The notes under the pieces are model-generated. The model worked only from the letters and a program-made list of their open reading frames with translations, was not told the origin of the DNA and searched no databases. This document shows, one piece after another, positions 49,373 to 57,767 of a stretch of 64,000 nucleotides of DNA. The DNA is from Wolbachia endosymbiont (group A) of Anomoia purmunda. Its GTDB lineage: Bacteria > Pseudomonadota > Alphaproteobacteria > Rickettsiales > Anaplasmataceae. Both the position numbers and the translations under genes were made by a program. How positions within the stretch are numbered: position 1 is the first letter of the stretch; the number at the start of each line of letters is the position of its first letter. The stretch is from assembly GCF_947251545.1 (NCBI RefSeq), contig NZ_OX366362.1, positions 1,302,001-1,366,000 of the forward strand, read 5' to 3'.

Positions 49373-50353
49373 TTAATGTTGAAAGCTCAAATACTCCTTT
49401 GCTTGGTCGGTTAGAACGCGTCCTCTTGGTGTGCGCTTTACAAAACTAATTTTGATTAAATAAGGTTCTACTGTTTCTTCAATATTGCCAACATCCTCTG
49501 ATAGCGCAATAGATATAGTGTCAATTCCAACAGGTCCTGAGGTGTTGAATAAAAATCTTAGATAATGCACATCAAGTTTATTGAGTCCCATTTTATCTAC
49601 ACCTAATTTTAGCAATACAGAATCAGCGACTTCATAAGTGATTTTTTTATCATCTTTCACTTCAACAAAATCCCTTATCCTTCTGAGTAACCTCAAAGCA
49701 ATTCTTGGAGTGCCGCGCCCACGGCAGGCAATTTCCCGCGCAGCACCCTCTTCAATTTCAGCAGAAAGAACTCTTGCGCCTCTTTTTATAATATCGACTA
49801 GCTCCTCAAAAGAATAAAACTCAAGATGCAAAGGAATGCCAAAACGATCTCTGAGTGGCGCAGAAAGTAATCCAAGCCGTGTAGTTGCTCCGATTAGCGT
49901 AAATGGTGGTAGGTCTATCCTTAAAGTGCGAGTAGATGGACCTTCACCTACTAATATGTCCAAGCAAAAATCTTCCATAGCAGTATATAAAACTTCTTCG
50001 ATGCTGCGATTTAATCTATGGATTTCGTCGATAAATAGAACATCTTTTGCATTTAAAGTGGTAAGCACTGCAGCCAAGTCCCCAGCTTTACTAAGTAAAG
50101 GACCAGAAGTTGCGCGAAAGCTAACTCTTAATTCTTTAGAAACAATTTGTGCTAAAGTTGTTTTGCCAAGCCCTGGAGGACCGTACAATAAGACGTGATC
50201 TAAAGCTTCAGTTCTCGTCTGTGCAGCGTTTATAAACACTTTTAAATTTTGTATTAAGTCTTTTTGCCCGACAAAATCATCAAGTTGCTCAGGCCTGATG
50301 TTGATATTGCGCACATCTTCAGTATATTCTTTACCGCACGATATTGATTTCAT
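49373..50353 (-). CDS. ruvB: Holliday junction branch-migration ATPase RuvB
   Basis: AAA+ motor that drives branch migration with RuvA. 326 residues: Walker A GPPGLGKT at 58-65, Walker [10 protein letters not shown], sensor [18 protein letters not shown] with the arginine finger region, and a C-terminal winged helix ([12 protein letters not shown]). The start ATGA overlaps the ruvA stop by four bases, so the genes are coupled. Confidence 0.97.
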   Translation of the reverse strand: MKSISCGKEYTEDVRNINIRPEQLDDFVGQKDLIQNLKVFINAAQTRTEALDHVLLYGPPGLGKTTLAQIVSKELRVSFRATSGPLLSKAGDLAAVLTTLNAKDVLFIDEIHRLNRSIEEVLYTAMEDFCLDILVGEGPSTRTLRIDLPPFTLIGATTRLGLLSAPLRDRFGIPLHLEFYSFEELVDIIKRGARVLSAEIEEGAAREIACRGRGTPRIALRLLRRIRDFVEVKDDKKITYEVADSVLLKLGVDKMGLNKLDVHYLRFLFNTSGPVGIDTISIALSEDVGNIEETVEPYLIKISFVKRTPRGRVLTDQAKEYLSFQH

Positions 50354-50922
50354 AGTGTTTTAAGCGCCATGCGAATAATATCCTTAGTGTCCAGGTTTGA
50401 CGATTCGTCTTGTATTTTTTTTATCGTATCATAAGCTTTCATTTTTTCATACCCAAGATTGATCAATGCTGAAAGGGCATCTTCATTAATTGGATTAAAG
50501 TTATTGTTATTTATTTCTAGTTTACTTACTTTGCCACTCAATTCAGTGATGATTCGATTTATGAGTTTCAAGCCAAGTCCACTCATCTTGAGTGTTACTT
50601 TATCTTCATTCATAATTGCCAAAAACAGCTGTTCTGGAGTTAATTTACTCAAAATTGACATTGCAGTTTTATAGCTAACACCGCTTACTTTAACTAGCAA
50701 CCTCAAGCACTGCTGTTCTTCTTTGCTTATAAAACCATATAGCTGAGTAGTGTTTTCTCTGTTATTTGCATAGGTTTCGATAAGTAATTTGATTCTACTT
50801 CCAATTGCACAAGCACTTAAAGTTTTGGCTGAAAGGTGCACTATATAGCCAACATCATTCACGTTCAGGATTATGTGATCACTGCGCACTTCATCAACTA
50901 TTCCGCTTAGATTTCCTATCAT
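50350..50922 (-). CDS. ruvA: Holliday junction DNA helicase subunit RuvA
   Basis: Binds four-way junctions and loads RuvB. 190 residues: OB fold ([20 protein letters not shown]), two helix-hairpin-helix motifs ([16 protein letters not shown] and [18 protein letters not shown]) and a C-terminal RuvB-contacting domain ([20 protein letters not shown]). Normal length and order ruvA-ruvB. Confidence 0.96.
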   Translation of the reverse strand: MIGNLSGIVDEVRSDHIILNVNDVGYIVHLSAKTLSACAIGSRIKLLIETYANNRENTTQLYGFISKEEQQCLRLLVKVSGVSYKTAMSILSKLTPEQLFLAIMNEDKVTLKMSGLGLKLINRIITELSGKVSKLEINNNNFNPINEDALSALINLGYEKMKAYDTIKKIQDESSNLDTKDIIRMALKTL

Positions 50923-51033
50923 TTTTAGTACTATATAGGGTTCAGTTTAAATACTCCTGGATCTTAGGTCAAGCAAACGAACATTATAACAGGGAAACGT
51001 GGCTAAAAAACCACTTGACAAGCTTTGCCGTTT

Positions 51034-52344
51034 CTATTCCCAATAAAAGTTTGTATGCAATAACACAGAAGCATGCACTGCTATTCCTTCATTTCTTCCA
51101 ATAGAACCTAATTTTTCTGCAGTGGTTGCTTTGATATTTACAAATTCATCATCAATTTCTAATGCTTTTGATATGAATTTCTTCATTTCTACTTTGTAAG
51201 GCGATATTTTAGGCTCTTCACAAACTATAGTAATATCTAAATTAGACACGCTGTACCCTTTTTCCTTTGCTTTTTTAGCAGCAAAGTCAAGAAAGTGAGA
51301 TGAATTGCAATCTTTCCATTCAGAGGAACTAGGAGGAAAGTGCTCTCCTATGTCGCCATATCCCAGTGCTCCGAGTATTGCATCAACGATTGCATGTATT
51401 GCAACATCACCATCTGAATGTGCTTCTATTGCCATATTGTGCTCAATTTCTACACCGCAAATTTTTATAAAGCTTTCAGCACCATTTTGAACTTTAATGA
51501 ACTTATGTATATCATAACCGGCTCCGACACGAAATTTTGGCTCTTCAAAAAGAAGCTTTGCCATATTGATATCCTCTTTTGTGGTTAACTTAAAATTGCT
51601 TTTCTCACCTTTAATAATCGCAACATGTTTTTTGTGCTCTACCATTAGTGATGAATCGTCAGTAAATTCTTTGACTGATTGATGGCATGATAATAATTCT
51701 TTGAAATTAAAAATTTGAGGGGTTTGTATGGCTCTGAGCTTTCCTCTTGAAATCGTAGATTCAATAAAACTATTACTCACCAATGACATAGTGTCCTCAA
51801 CTTCTATTGCTGGAACTACTCCTGTATATTGATCATTAATCATAGATTCAACCAAGTTATCTATCAGAACATCTGACACAAAAGGCCTACAAGCATCATG
51901 TATAACTACAAAATCTGGGTTAACTTTTTGTAAGCTTTCAAGCCCTAGTTTAACTGAATTTTGCCTGTTTTCTCCTCCATATATTGGACTTAGTAATTTA
52001 GTGTCTACACCTCCTGTCATCCAAGTAGCTTGACTACTTGTTTCTTTTTTTCTAGATTCCAGCGTCACGCGCTGGAAGGAGTGTACTACTGATTTTTCAC
52101 TTAAATAATGGTTGGATAAGAGATCCATTGCTTCCCTATAAAAACTTTCATGGTCTCTATTAATTGCTATTCTTATGTAATCTATATATTGGTTAGCCAG
52201 AAATCTTTTAATTGTATGAAATAAAACAGATTTACCTGCCAGTTTTATATATTGCTTAGGAATCGTAGAATTGCATCTACTGCCTACTCCCGCTGCAACT
52301 ATTAATGCTGCTATTTTGTATTTCTTGAATTTGTTAGCACACAT
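51034..52344 (-). CDS. ispDF: Bifunctional IspD-IspF (MEP pathway) with WPE insertion
   Basis: Fusion of 2-C-methyl-D-erythritol-4-phosphate cytidylyltransferase and MECDP synthase, usual in alphaproteobacteria. From ATG 52344, 436 residues. IspD: ALIVAAGVGSRCNSTIPKQY (nucleotide loop) and VIHDACRPFVS. IspF (from about residue 270): RVGAGYDIHKF (metal Asp/His) and EAHSDGDVAIHAIVDAILGA. About residues 88-110 (52015-52082) are translated palindrome, [20 protein letters not shown], inside the IspD domain. The last residues HTNFYWE fall in a relic of the dispersed repeat. Confidence 0.94.
   Translation of the reverse strand: MCANKFKKYKIAALIVAAGVGSRCNSTIPKQYIKLAGKSVLFHTIKRFLANQYIDYIRIAINRDHESFYREAMDLLSNHYLSEKSVVHSFQRVTLESRKKETSSQATWMTGGVDTKLLSPIYGGENRQNSVKLGLESLQKVNPDFVVIHDACRPFVSDVLIDNLVESMINDQYTGVVPAIEVEDTMSLVSNSFIESTISRGKLRAIQTPQIFNFKELLSCHQSVKEFTDDSSLMVEHKKHVAIIKGEKSNFKLTTKEDINMAKLLFEEPKFRVGAGYDIHKFIKVQNGAESFIKICGVEIEHNMAIEAHSDGDVAIHAIVDAILGALGYGDIGEHFPPSSSEWKDCNSSHFLDFAAKKAKEKGYSVSNLDITIVCEEPKISPYKVEMKKFISKALEIDDEFVNIKATTAEKLGSIGRNEGIAVHASVLLHTNFYWE
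52015..52082 (-). repeat. WPE palindrome pair inside ispDF
   Basis: Half unit TGTCATCCAAGTAGCTTGAC (52015-52034) and ATTCCAGCGTCACGCGCTGG (about 52056-52075), read in the ispDF minus-strand frame. Confidence 0.85.
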
Positions 52345-52408
52345 GTTTATCACTTTTAGCGTAAGTGTATGATAGCAGGTTATTGATAGTTTTAAAAAAA
52401 GAGTGTAT

Positions 52409-52424
52409 TATCTTAATTAAGATA
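52409..52424. promoter_or_regulatory. Perfect 16-bp palindrome overlapping a -10 box
   Basis: TATCTTAATTAAGATA at 52409-52424 is fully self-complementary and overlaps TATAAT at 52423-52428, 11 bases before the hydrolase ATG. It has the form of an operator, but could be AT-rich chance. The short distance implies a nearly leaderless transcript. Confidence 0.3.
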
Positions 52425-52439
52425 TAATACGATGCTAGA

Positions 52440-53345
52440 ATGCACATTACTAAGTGTAATAAAGAAAATGAGATATACCTTATATTCTTTCATGGAATAG
52501 GGGATAATCATAAAAATGCTCAACAATGCTTACAGCATTTATGTGACAGAAATAGGCTAAGAGCTATTGCTCATACACATAAATATCCGGCTACATTCCA
52601 AAACTACATAACTTGTGTCATAGCCAGCTTTTTATTTCTCGGAGCATCCGTATTAGTGCCCGTTATAATATTACTTATGAATTCAATAACACCTAGAACA
52701 GTTGGTTTAGCAGGCTTAGCTGCTCTAATTTGCATTTTTTCATCCATAATGCTTATTATTATTCCCTTTATAAATAGAGATCAAAGTTTGCTTAAGCCCT
52801 CGATAGAAGAAATCAATAAATTAATGGACAAGGGTGTGAGGCCTGAAAACATTATACTTTTTGGCCATTCCTTTGGAGGAGCAGTTGCATCGGCAGTTTT
52901 GAAACACTTTGCAGACAAAAACGTTAAACTTGGAGGTGTTATTTTTACTAGCACTTTCAGCTCTTTTCATACAGCAATAGGGCATTTTCCGATCCCTCAA
53001 GCAAAAATTTTAAGTATGTTGCCCTCATCCATTTTTAAAAAATCGCTAAAGGCTTTAGATCTAGATTTTGATTTAGTGAACGATATACGAAAGTTGCGAG
53101 ATGAGGGAAAATTGAATATGCCAATAGTAGTTATTAATAGCAAAGGAGATTACTTAATACCACAACCTGCACAATTGGCACACGCAATAGAAAATGATGT
53201 ATTGCTACGTGGAAAATTGATCAAGACTGTTAATTTGAAAGGGTGTGAAAATGATCCACATAACGGAGTTTTATCTAGTTGTGAATTGAATGAAAATTTG
53301 ACTGATCTAATACTTAATAAAATTGATAAAACAATGAATAGATAG
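52440..53345 (+). CDS. Alpha/beta-hydrolase with two membrane segments
   Basis: 301 residues. Oxyanion-type start YLIFFHGIGDN, nucleophile elbow GHSFGG with S144, likely acid in VINSKGDYLIP and His in NDPHNGVLSS complete a plausible triad. Residues about 60-108 hold two hydrophobic helices (CVIASFLFLGASVLVPVIIL and LAALICIFSSIMLIIIPF), so it is an inner-membrane hydrolase. Substrate unknown. Divergent from ispDF, with a palindrome at its promoter. Confidence 0.8.
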   Translation: MHITKCNKENEIYLIFFHGIGDNHKNAQQCLQHLCDRNRLRAIAHTHKYPATFQNYITCVIASFLFLGASVLVPVIILLMNSITPRTVGLAGLAALICIFSSIMLIIIPFINRDQSLLKPSIEEINKLMDKGVRPENIILFGHSFGGAVASAVLKHFADKNVKLGGVIFTSTFSSFHTAIGHFPIPQAKILSMLPSSIFKKSLKALDLDFDLVNDIRKLRDEGKLNMPIVVINSKGDYLIPQPAQLAHAIENDVLLRGKLIKTVNLKGCENDPHNGVLSSCELNENLTDLILNKIDKTMNR

Positions 53346-53394
53346 TATTTACAATAAACTGTATATTTTTCAGTAAATTGACTATGCTAAAAGC

Positions 53395-54468
53395 ATGCAA
53401 AAACGTCATATAACTATTTGTTTTATACTGCTTTTTATAATAGGGATGTTATTCCTGATGCGTCCTATGATTTTTCCATGTTTAATATCTATTATTATTG
53501 CATATTTGTTTAATCCGCTAGTAGTCAAGTTTGAAAAGTATAGAATACCACGTTCATGTTCTGTAATTTTTATAATACTTGTTTTATTAATAGCTTTTAT
53601 ACTAGTCATAACATTTGTTTTACCTATTATATATGTTCAAATTACTTCAATATTAAATTTCTTAGTGAGTAAAGTGCCTTCATTAAAGCTTAAAGTAATC
53701 CCCTCTGTATTAGAATTTCTTAATATAAAAATCGAGGATAGCTTATTTGATCACTTATCTAAAAATCTAGCAGAAAATTACAGCAACTATGTATCTTATT
53801 TCATGAATGCTCTTGATATTGCTAGTAACTTTATAATCCAAGTGTTAAGTTCAAGCTTTAGCTTGATTCACACAGTATCATTAATGGTGATTACTCCTGT
53901 AGTGTTTTTCTATATATTACGTGATTGGCCTTTAATTATAGAAGAAGCTAATAAATTAATCCCTATTCCTTACAGAGGAAAAATTGCAGATTATTTTTCC
54001 AAAGTGGATTTCATTATATCTAATTATCTAAAGGGGCAGGTAAATGTATGTATTGTCATGATGGTCTTTTACTCTGTGAGCCTGAGCATAATCGGATTGG
54101 AACACTCTATTGTTATTGGAATTTTATCAGGAATGTTAACGTTCATACCTTACGTAGGGCCATTATTATATACCATTATTGGGTTTTTGAGCGCTATCAC
54201 TCAATTTAGTGGATGGTTTGAAAGTGCTGCTGTTTTGCTATTATTTGGTGTTGGGCAATTAATAGATTCAAACATATTAGTTCCTTTATTAATAGGAAAA
54301 AAAGTTCATATACATCCAACTGTAATTATTCTGGGAATTACTATATGCGCTTCATATTTTGGATTTATAGGTATATTACTTTTTATTCCAATAATAGCAA
54401 TGTTCAATGTATCAGTAGAATATGCAATCAATAAATATTTTAAAAGTGAGCTTTATAAAAACGGCTAA
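53395..54468 (+). CDS. AI-2E family (PerM/YdgG) membrane transporter
   Basis: 357 residues, about eight helices, with the family's central hydrophilic region and IGLEHSIVIGILSGMLTFIPYVGP and GQLIDSNILVPLLIGKKVHIHP. The substrate is not settled for most members. In alphaproteobacteria this gene often precedes an hda-like gene, as here (130 bp downstream). Confidence 0.88.
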   Translation: MQKRHITICFILLFIIGMLFLMRPMIFPCLISIIIAYLFNPLVVKFEKYRIPRSCSVIFIILVLLIAFILVITFVLPIIYVQITSILNFLVSKVPSLKLKVIPSVLEFLNIKIEDSLFDHLSKNLAENYSNYVSYFMNALDIASNFIIQVLSSSFSLIHTVSLMVITPVVFFYILRDWPLIIEEANKLIPIPYRGKIADYFSKVDFIISNYLKGQVNVCIVMMVFYSVSLSIIGLEHSIVIGILSGMLTFIPYVGPLLYTIIGFLSAITQFSGWFESAAVLLLFGVGQLIDSNILVPLLIGKKVHIHPTVIILGITICASYFGFIGILLFIPIIAMFNVSVEYAINKYFKSELYKNG

Positions 54469-54471
54469 CAG

Positions 54472-54590
54472 ACCTTTTGCATAATCAATTTATGGTAAGA
54501 GGAGAAATGAGCCCAGAATACCTGAGATATTTGAGGAGCGTAAGTAAATTTCTGCGCAAAAATTACTACCAGAAAGAGGTTACGTAAGAG
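54472..54590 (+). other. Possible IS-terminus relic or leader ORF between the permease and hda
   Basis: CAGACCTTTTGCATAATC at about 54471-54488 resembles the TAGACTTCTTGCATAACC terminus at 61350. AGGAG then precedes a 27-codon frame MSPEYLRYLRSVSKFLRKNY that ends before hda. It may be a decayed transposase start. Low certainty. Confidence 0.3.
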
Positions 54591-54597
54591 GTTCAAC

Positions 54598-55233
54598 GTG
54601 CAATTAAATTTATTTAACAACAATCAAGCTGATTATAGTCGGCAAAATTACATCATCTTAGATGAAAATAAGCACGTGTATAATTCGGTAGTTAATGATT
54701 TATCTTGGAAATGTCTGATTCTTTTTGGACCTAAAAGCTCCGGTAAAACTCATCTTGCTCATATTTGGCAATCAATAAACGATGCAATTTTTATCAATGT
54801 GAATAACTTCGTAAGCGAGATTAGGTATAGCGATGCTTTTATTTTAGAAGACGTACAAAACATTAAAGATGAAGCAATGTTATTACATTGTTACAATTAC
54901 ATGAAAGAAAGTGACAAGAGGCTGCTAATCACTTCTTCAATTTCACCAAAAAAGCTTAACTTCAAATTAAGAGATTTAAGTTCTCGAATATTATCAACTA
55001 TCAGCGTAAAAATTTTGCCTGCAAGCGAGGAATTATTAAGAATTATGCTAATAAAACGATTTTCAGATAAACAGTTAAAAATTGATTTAAAAGTGATTAA
55101 TTATATTTTAGCAAGAATAGAACGTTCTTTCTATAGCATTGATAAAATTATAGAGAAGATAGATAATGAATCTATAGGATCGAATGTGACCGTTTCTTTT
55201 ATTAGCACTTTATTAAAAAAAGATGCCATTTGA
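54598..55233 (+). CDS. Hda-like DnaA-family AAA+ regulator
   Basis: 211 residues from GTG 54598 (GAGG 6 bases upstream). Contains a DnaA-type ATPase domain: P-loop GPKSSGKTHLAHIW at about 43-56, a Walker-B-like ILEDVQNIKD and a lid region with RIERSFYSIDKI, but no domain IV for dnaA-box binding. The N-terminal QLNLF matches the clamp-binding motif of Hda. So it likely promotes ATP hydrolysis on DnaA after clamp loading, limiting re-initiation. Confidence 0.85.
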   Translation: MQLNLFNNNQADYSRQNYIILDENKHVYNSVVNDLSWKCLILFGPKSSGKTHLAHIWQSINDAIFINVNNFVSEIRYSDAFILEDVQNIKDEAMLLHCYNYMKESDKRLLITSSISPKKLNFKLRDLSSRILSTISVKILPASEELLRIMLIKRFSDKQLKIDLKVINYILARIERSFYSIDKIIEKIDNESIGSNVTVSFISTLLKKDAI

Positions 55234-55292
55234 TTTCTTCTTTTGTAAAGGTATATATTAAAAATTTATTAACATCCATAACACTAACGTAA

Positions 55293-55321
55293 TTGAAATC
55301 TCTATCTGTCCATGTTAGAAT
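55293..55321 (+). promoter_or_regulatory. Predicted promoter upstream of the small ORF and xerD
   Basis: TTGAAA (55293-55298), 17-bp spacer, TAGAAT (55316-55321), in the 365-base gap after hda. The best -35/-10 pair in this gap; visual prediction. Confidence 0.45.
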
Positions 55322-55438
55322 TATAATAAATGTTATGTTATAATAAATATAGATAGATACAGCTAAGAAGTATTCTATATTTATAGTAGAGCTCACTTTA
55401 TAAGGTGTTTTTTATAGATTTAACGTTATAATTTAACT

Positions 55439-55609
55439 ATGATAAGAGTAAGATTAAATTTAAGAAAAAGGTTAAAGCAAAAGTTTGCGATGTTCACTCT
55501 ATTGATAAATGCTTTATTTGTCTCATATTTTCTCATAAGAAACACAGGGAACACTTCTAATCAAATTATAGCCAGAGAAATAAATATAGGAGCTGATAAT
55601 GAAAAATAA
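55439..55609 (+). CDS. Small single-span membrane protein overlapping xerD
   Basis: A 56-residue frame starting ATG 55439: basic N-terminus MIRVRLNLRKRLKQKF, one hydrophobic helix (MFTLLINALFVSYFLI) and a short tail ending GADNEK. It overlaps the xerD start by 11 bp. Topology resembles the N-terminal part of FtsB/DivIC-type septum proteins but the coiled coil is missing. No Shine-Dalgarno is visible, so translation is uncertain. Confidence 0.4.
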   Translation: MIRVRLNLRKRLKQKFAMFTLLINALFVSYFLIRNTGNTSNQIIAREINIGADNEK

Positions 55610-56585
55610 ACAGTCACAAAATAAAAAAGAAAATCTTTACATAACATATTACATAGATGCTTTAGCTTCAGAGAGGTCCGCTACACAAAATACTCTGGAA
55701 AGTTATCGTTCGGATTTACACCAGTTTGAAGAATTTTTATTGGAAAGCGGCACTACCTTGGTTGGTGTAAACAAAACCAATATTAAAGATTATGTGAAAT
55801 CTTTATGTACACAAAAAAAATATAAAAGTAGCTCTATATCAAGAAAAATATCCGCTATGAAAAATTTTTACAAGTGTCTATTTAATGACGGAATAATAGA
55901 TTTTAATCCAGCACCGGCTAATGATGCTGAATTAAAGAATCCAAAAGTTTCTCGTCCTTTGCCTAAGTATTTAAGTGTCGAAGAAATATTTTTGCTAATG
56001 GACACAGTGAGAAAATCAGCAAGCGAATCGAATAAAGAGATAAGCAGTAAAAGGCTATGTGCGATTTTAGATATCCTTTACTCTTCTGGAATGCGTGTTT
56101 CTGAACTAATTAATATGAAGTTATGTGAAGTGTCACATTTAATAAACAGTAATAATAAAGAATGTTATATAATAATAAAAGGAAAAAGTGGTAGAGAAAG
56201 GCAAATCCTTTTTAATGAACAAGCATTGCAAAGCCTTAAAAATTATTTATCAGTCCGTGACAATCTGCTCTCTAACAGAAAGGAGTCTGATTGGCTATTC
56301 CCAGGTGATAAACCTAATAAACCAATTACAAGGCAGAGGGTCGGTCAATTAATGAAGGAGTTAGCAAGAAAATGCAATATTGATGAAAATAAGATCTCTC
56401 CACACGTGATTAGGCATTCTTTTGCTACCCATCTACTGGATAGCGGAGCAAATATTGTGTTGATACAGAAAGTTCTTGGCCATACTAACCTTTCTACAAC
56501 ACAAATATATACTCATATTGCTAACGAAAAGTTAAAGGACAAATTAGCTGATTCGCATCCTATTACTCAGATGATCAATAATTAA
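55599..56585 (+). CDS. xerD: Tyrosine recombinase XerD
   Basis: Site-specific recombinase resolving chromosome dimers at dif. 328 residues: SAM-like core-binding domain (YIDALASERSATQNTLESYR) and catalytic domain with the full set R166 (SSGMRVSELI), K196 region (IIKGKSGRER), H269 and R272 (PHVIRHSFATHLL), H295 (LGHTNLSTTQ) and nucleophile Y304 (IYTHI). The N-terminal sequence favours XerD over XerC; the paralogue is not in the window. GGAG sits 7 bases before the ATG. Confidence 0.9.
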   Translation: MKNKQSQNKKENLYITYYIDALASERSATQNTLESYRSDLHQFEEFLLESGTTLVGVNKTNIKDYVKSLCTQKKYKSSSISRKISAMKNFYKCLFNDGIIDFNPAPANDAELKNPKVSRPLPKYLSVEEIFLLMDTVRKSASESNKEISSKRLCAILDILYSSGMRVSELINMKLCEVSHLINSNNKECYIIIKGKSGRERQILFNEQALQSLKNYLSVRDNLLSNRKESDWLFPGDKPNKPITRQRVGQLMKELARKCNIDENKISPHVIRHSFATHLLDSGANIVLIQKVLGHTNLSTTQIYTHIANEKLKDKLADSHPITQMINN

Positions 56586-56640
56586 ATTTATTGTTTTTAA
56601 TTTGTAATAAAGTTAAATTTAAATAAATTTATGTGAGTTT

Positions 56641-57366
56641 GTGATTTCAAGTTTATTGTTTAATTTCTTCCTTATACTATGGGAGGTATTCTATACTTTC
56701 ATTACTCTCCCTGTAATTTTCTTTCCTGAGTGTGTAATAACCATTTTCCTCGTCTATTCGGTGAGAGTTGTATTATTCATGCTGCATTTATTATGTGGCA
56801 TTAAATATGAAGTGAGGGGAATGGAAAACATTCCTAAGCAACCTTTTATCATTGCATCTAAACACCAATCTCCATTTGAAACATTTATTTTTATACTACT
56901 ATTTAGAAAAGCGGTTTTTATTTTAAAACGTGAATTGAAATGGATTCCATTCATTGGTTTGCATCTTATAGCGCTGAAAATGATTTTTATTAACCGTTCA
57001 GATGGTATCAGTTCTATACGCCATATAATCAAACTAGCAAAAATGCGTATAAAAGAAAATAGAAGCATAATAATATTTCCTGAAGGTACAAGAACAACTA
57101 TAAACCAAAATATAAAATATCAACCAGGTATTGCTGCTTTATATAGCGTATTATCTGTTCCTGTGTTACCGGTTGCTTTAAACACTGGTTTGTTTTGGCC
57201 AAAAAGCATACTTTCTCTGAGAAAGAATCCCGGAAAGGCAGTAATAGAAATATTGCCCCCAATATATCCTGGGTTAAACAAAAATGAATTCTTGCAAAGT
57301 TTAGAAAAAATTATTGAAGAGAGAAGCAGTAGATTAACCATAGAAAAAACTGATATTGCAAATTAA
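56641..57366 (+). CDS. plsC: 1-acylglycerol-3-phosphate O-acyltransferase
   Basis: Adds the second acyl chain in phosphatidic acid synthesis. 241 residues from GTG 56641, with an N-terminal hydrophobic region and the PlsC motifs: SKHQSPFET (HX4E form, seen in alphaproteobacterial members instead of HX4D), FINRSDG, and FPEGTRT. C-terminal PVLPVALNTGLFWPK follows. 55 bp after xerD, 51 bp before rpsT; co-transcription likely. Confidence 0.93.
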   Translation: MISSLLFNFFLILWEVFYTFITLPVIFFPECVITIFLVYSVRVVLFMLHLLCGIKYEVRGMENIPKQPFIIASKHQSPFETFIFILLFRKAVFILKRELKWIPFIGLHLIALKMIFINRSDGISSIRHIIKLAKMRIKENRSIIIFPEGTRTTINQNIKYQPGIAALYSVLSVPVLPVALNTGLFWPKSILSLRKNPGKAVIEILPPIYPGLNKNEFLQSLEKIIEERSSRLTIEKTDIAN

Positions 57367-57417
57367 CAAAAAAACTTTATAATTAAAAGAAAAGTACAGT
57401 ATTTTAGGTATTAATAT

Positions 57418-57687
57418 ATGGCAAATCATAAGAGTGCTAAAAAAATGATAAAGGTAATAGCAAAACGCACTTTAATAAATAAGATGCGGAAAAGTAAAAC
57501 TCGTACCGCTATTAGAAAATTGGTTGATATAATCAAGTCTGGCGACAAAGAAAATGTTGTTCTGGCATTTCGGAATGCTGAATCTAATTTACACAAGTGT
57601 GTGAATAAAGGTGTTATTCATAGGAATACTGCTGCGCGTAAAATAAGTCGCTTAAATGCAAAAGTAAAAGCATTGATGACCGCTTAA
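57418..57687 (+). CDS. rpsT: 30S ribosomal protein S20
   Basis: 89 residues: MANHKSAKKMIKVIAKRTLI, then helices rich in Lys/Arg, ending HRNTAARKISRLNAKVKAL, which is the family signature. Binds 16S rRNA. Normal length. Confidence 0.97.
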   Translation: MANHKSAKKMIKVIAKRTLINKMRKSKTRTAIRKLVDIIKSGDKENVVLAFRNAESNLHKCVNKGVIHRNTAARKISRLNAKVKALMTA

Positions 57688-57767
57688 TACGGCTAATGTA
57701 AAGTTAACTGTATTAATATATACTCCTCAGTTTGTATATTCTGTATAAAATTTAAGTAGCTTAAGTG

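Noticed and set aside
56865..56890. PlsC HX4E instead of HX4D as loss of activity
   Set aside because: The KHQSxxET form is usual in alphaproteobacterial PlsC.
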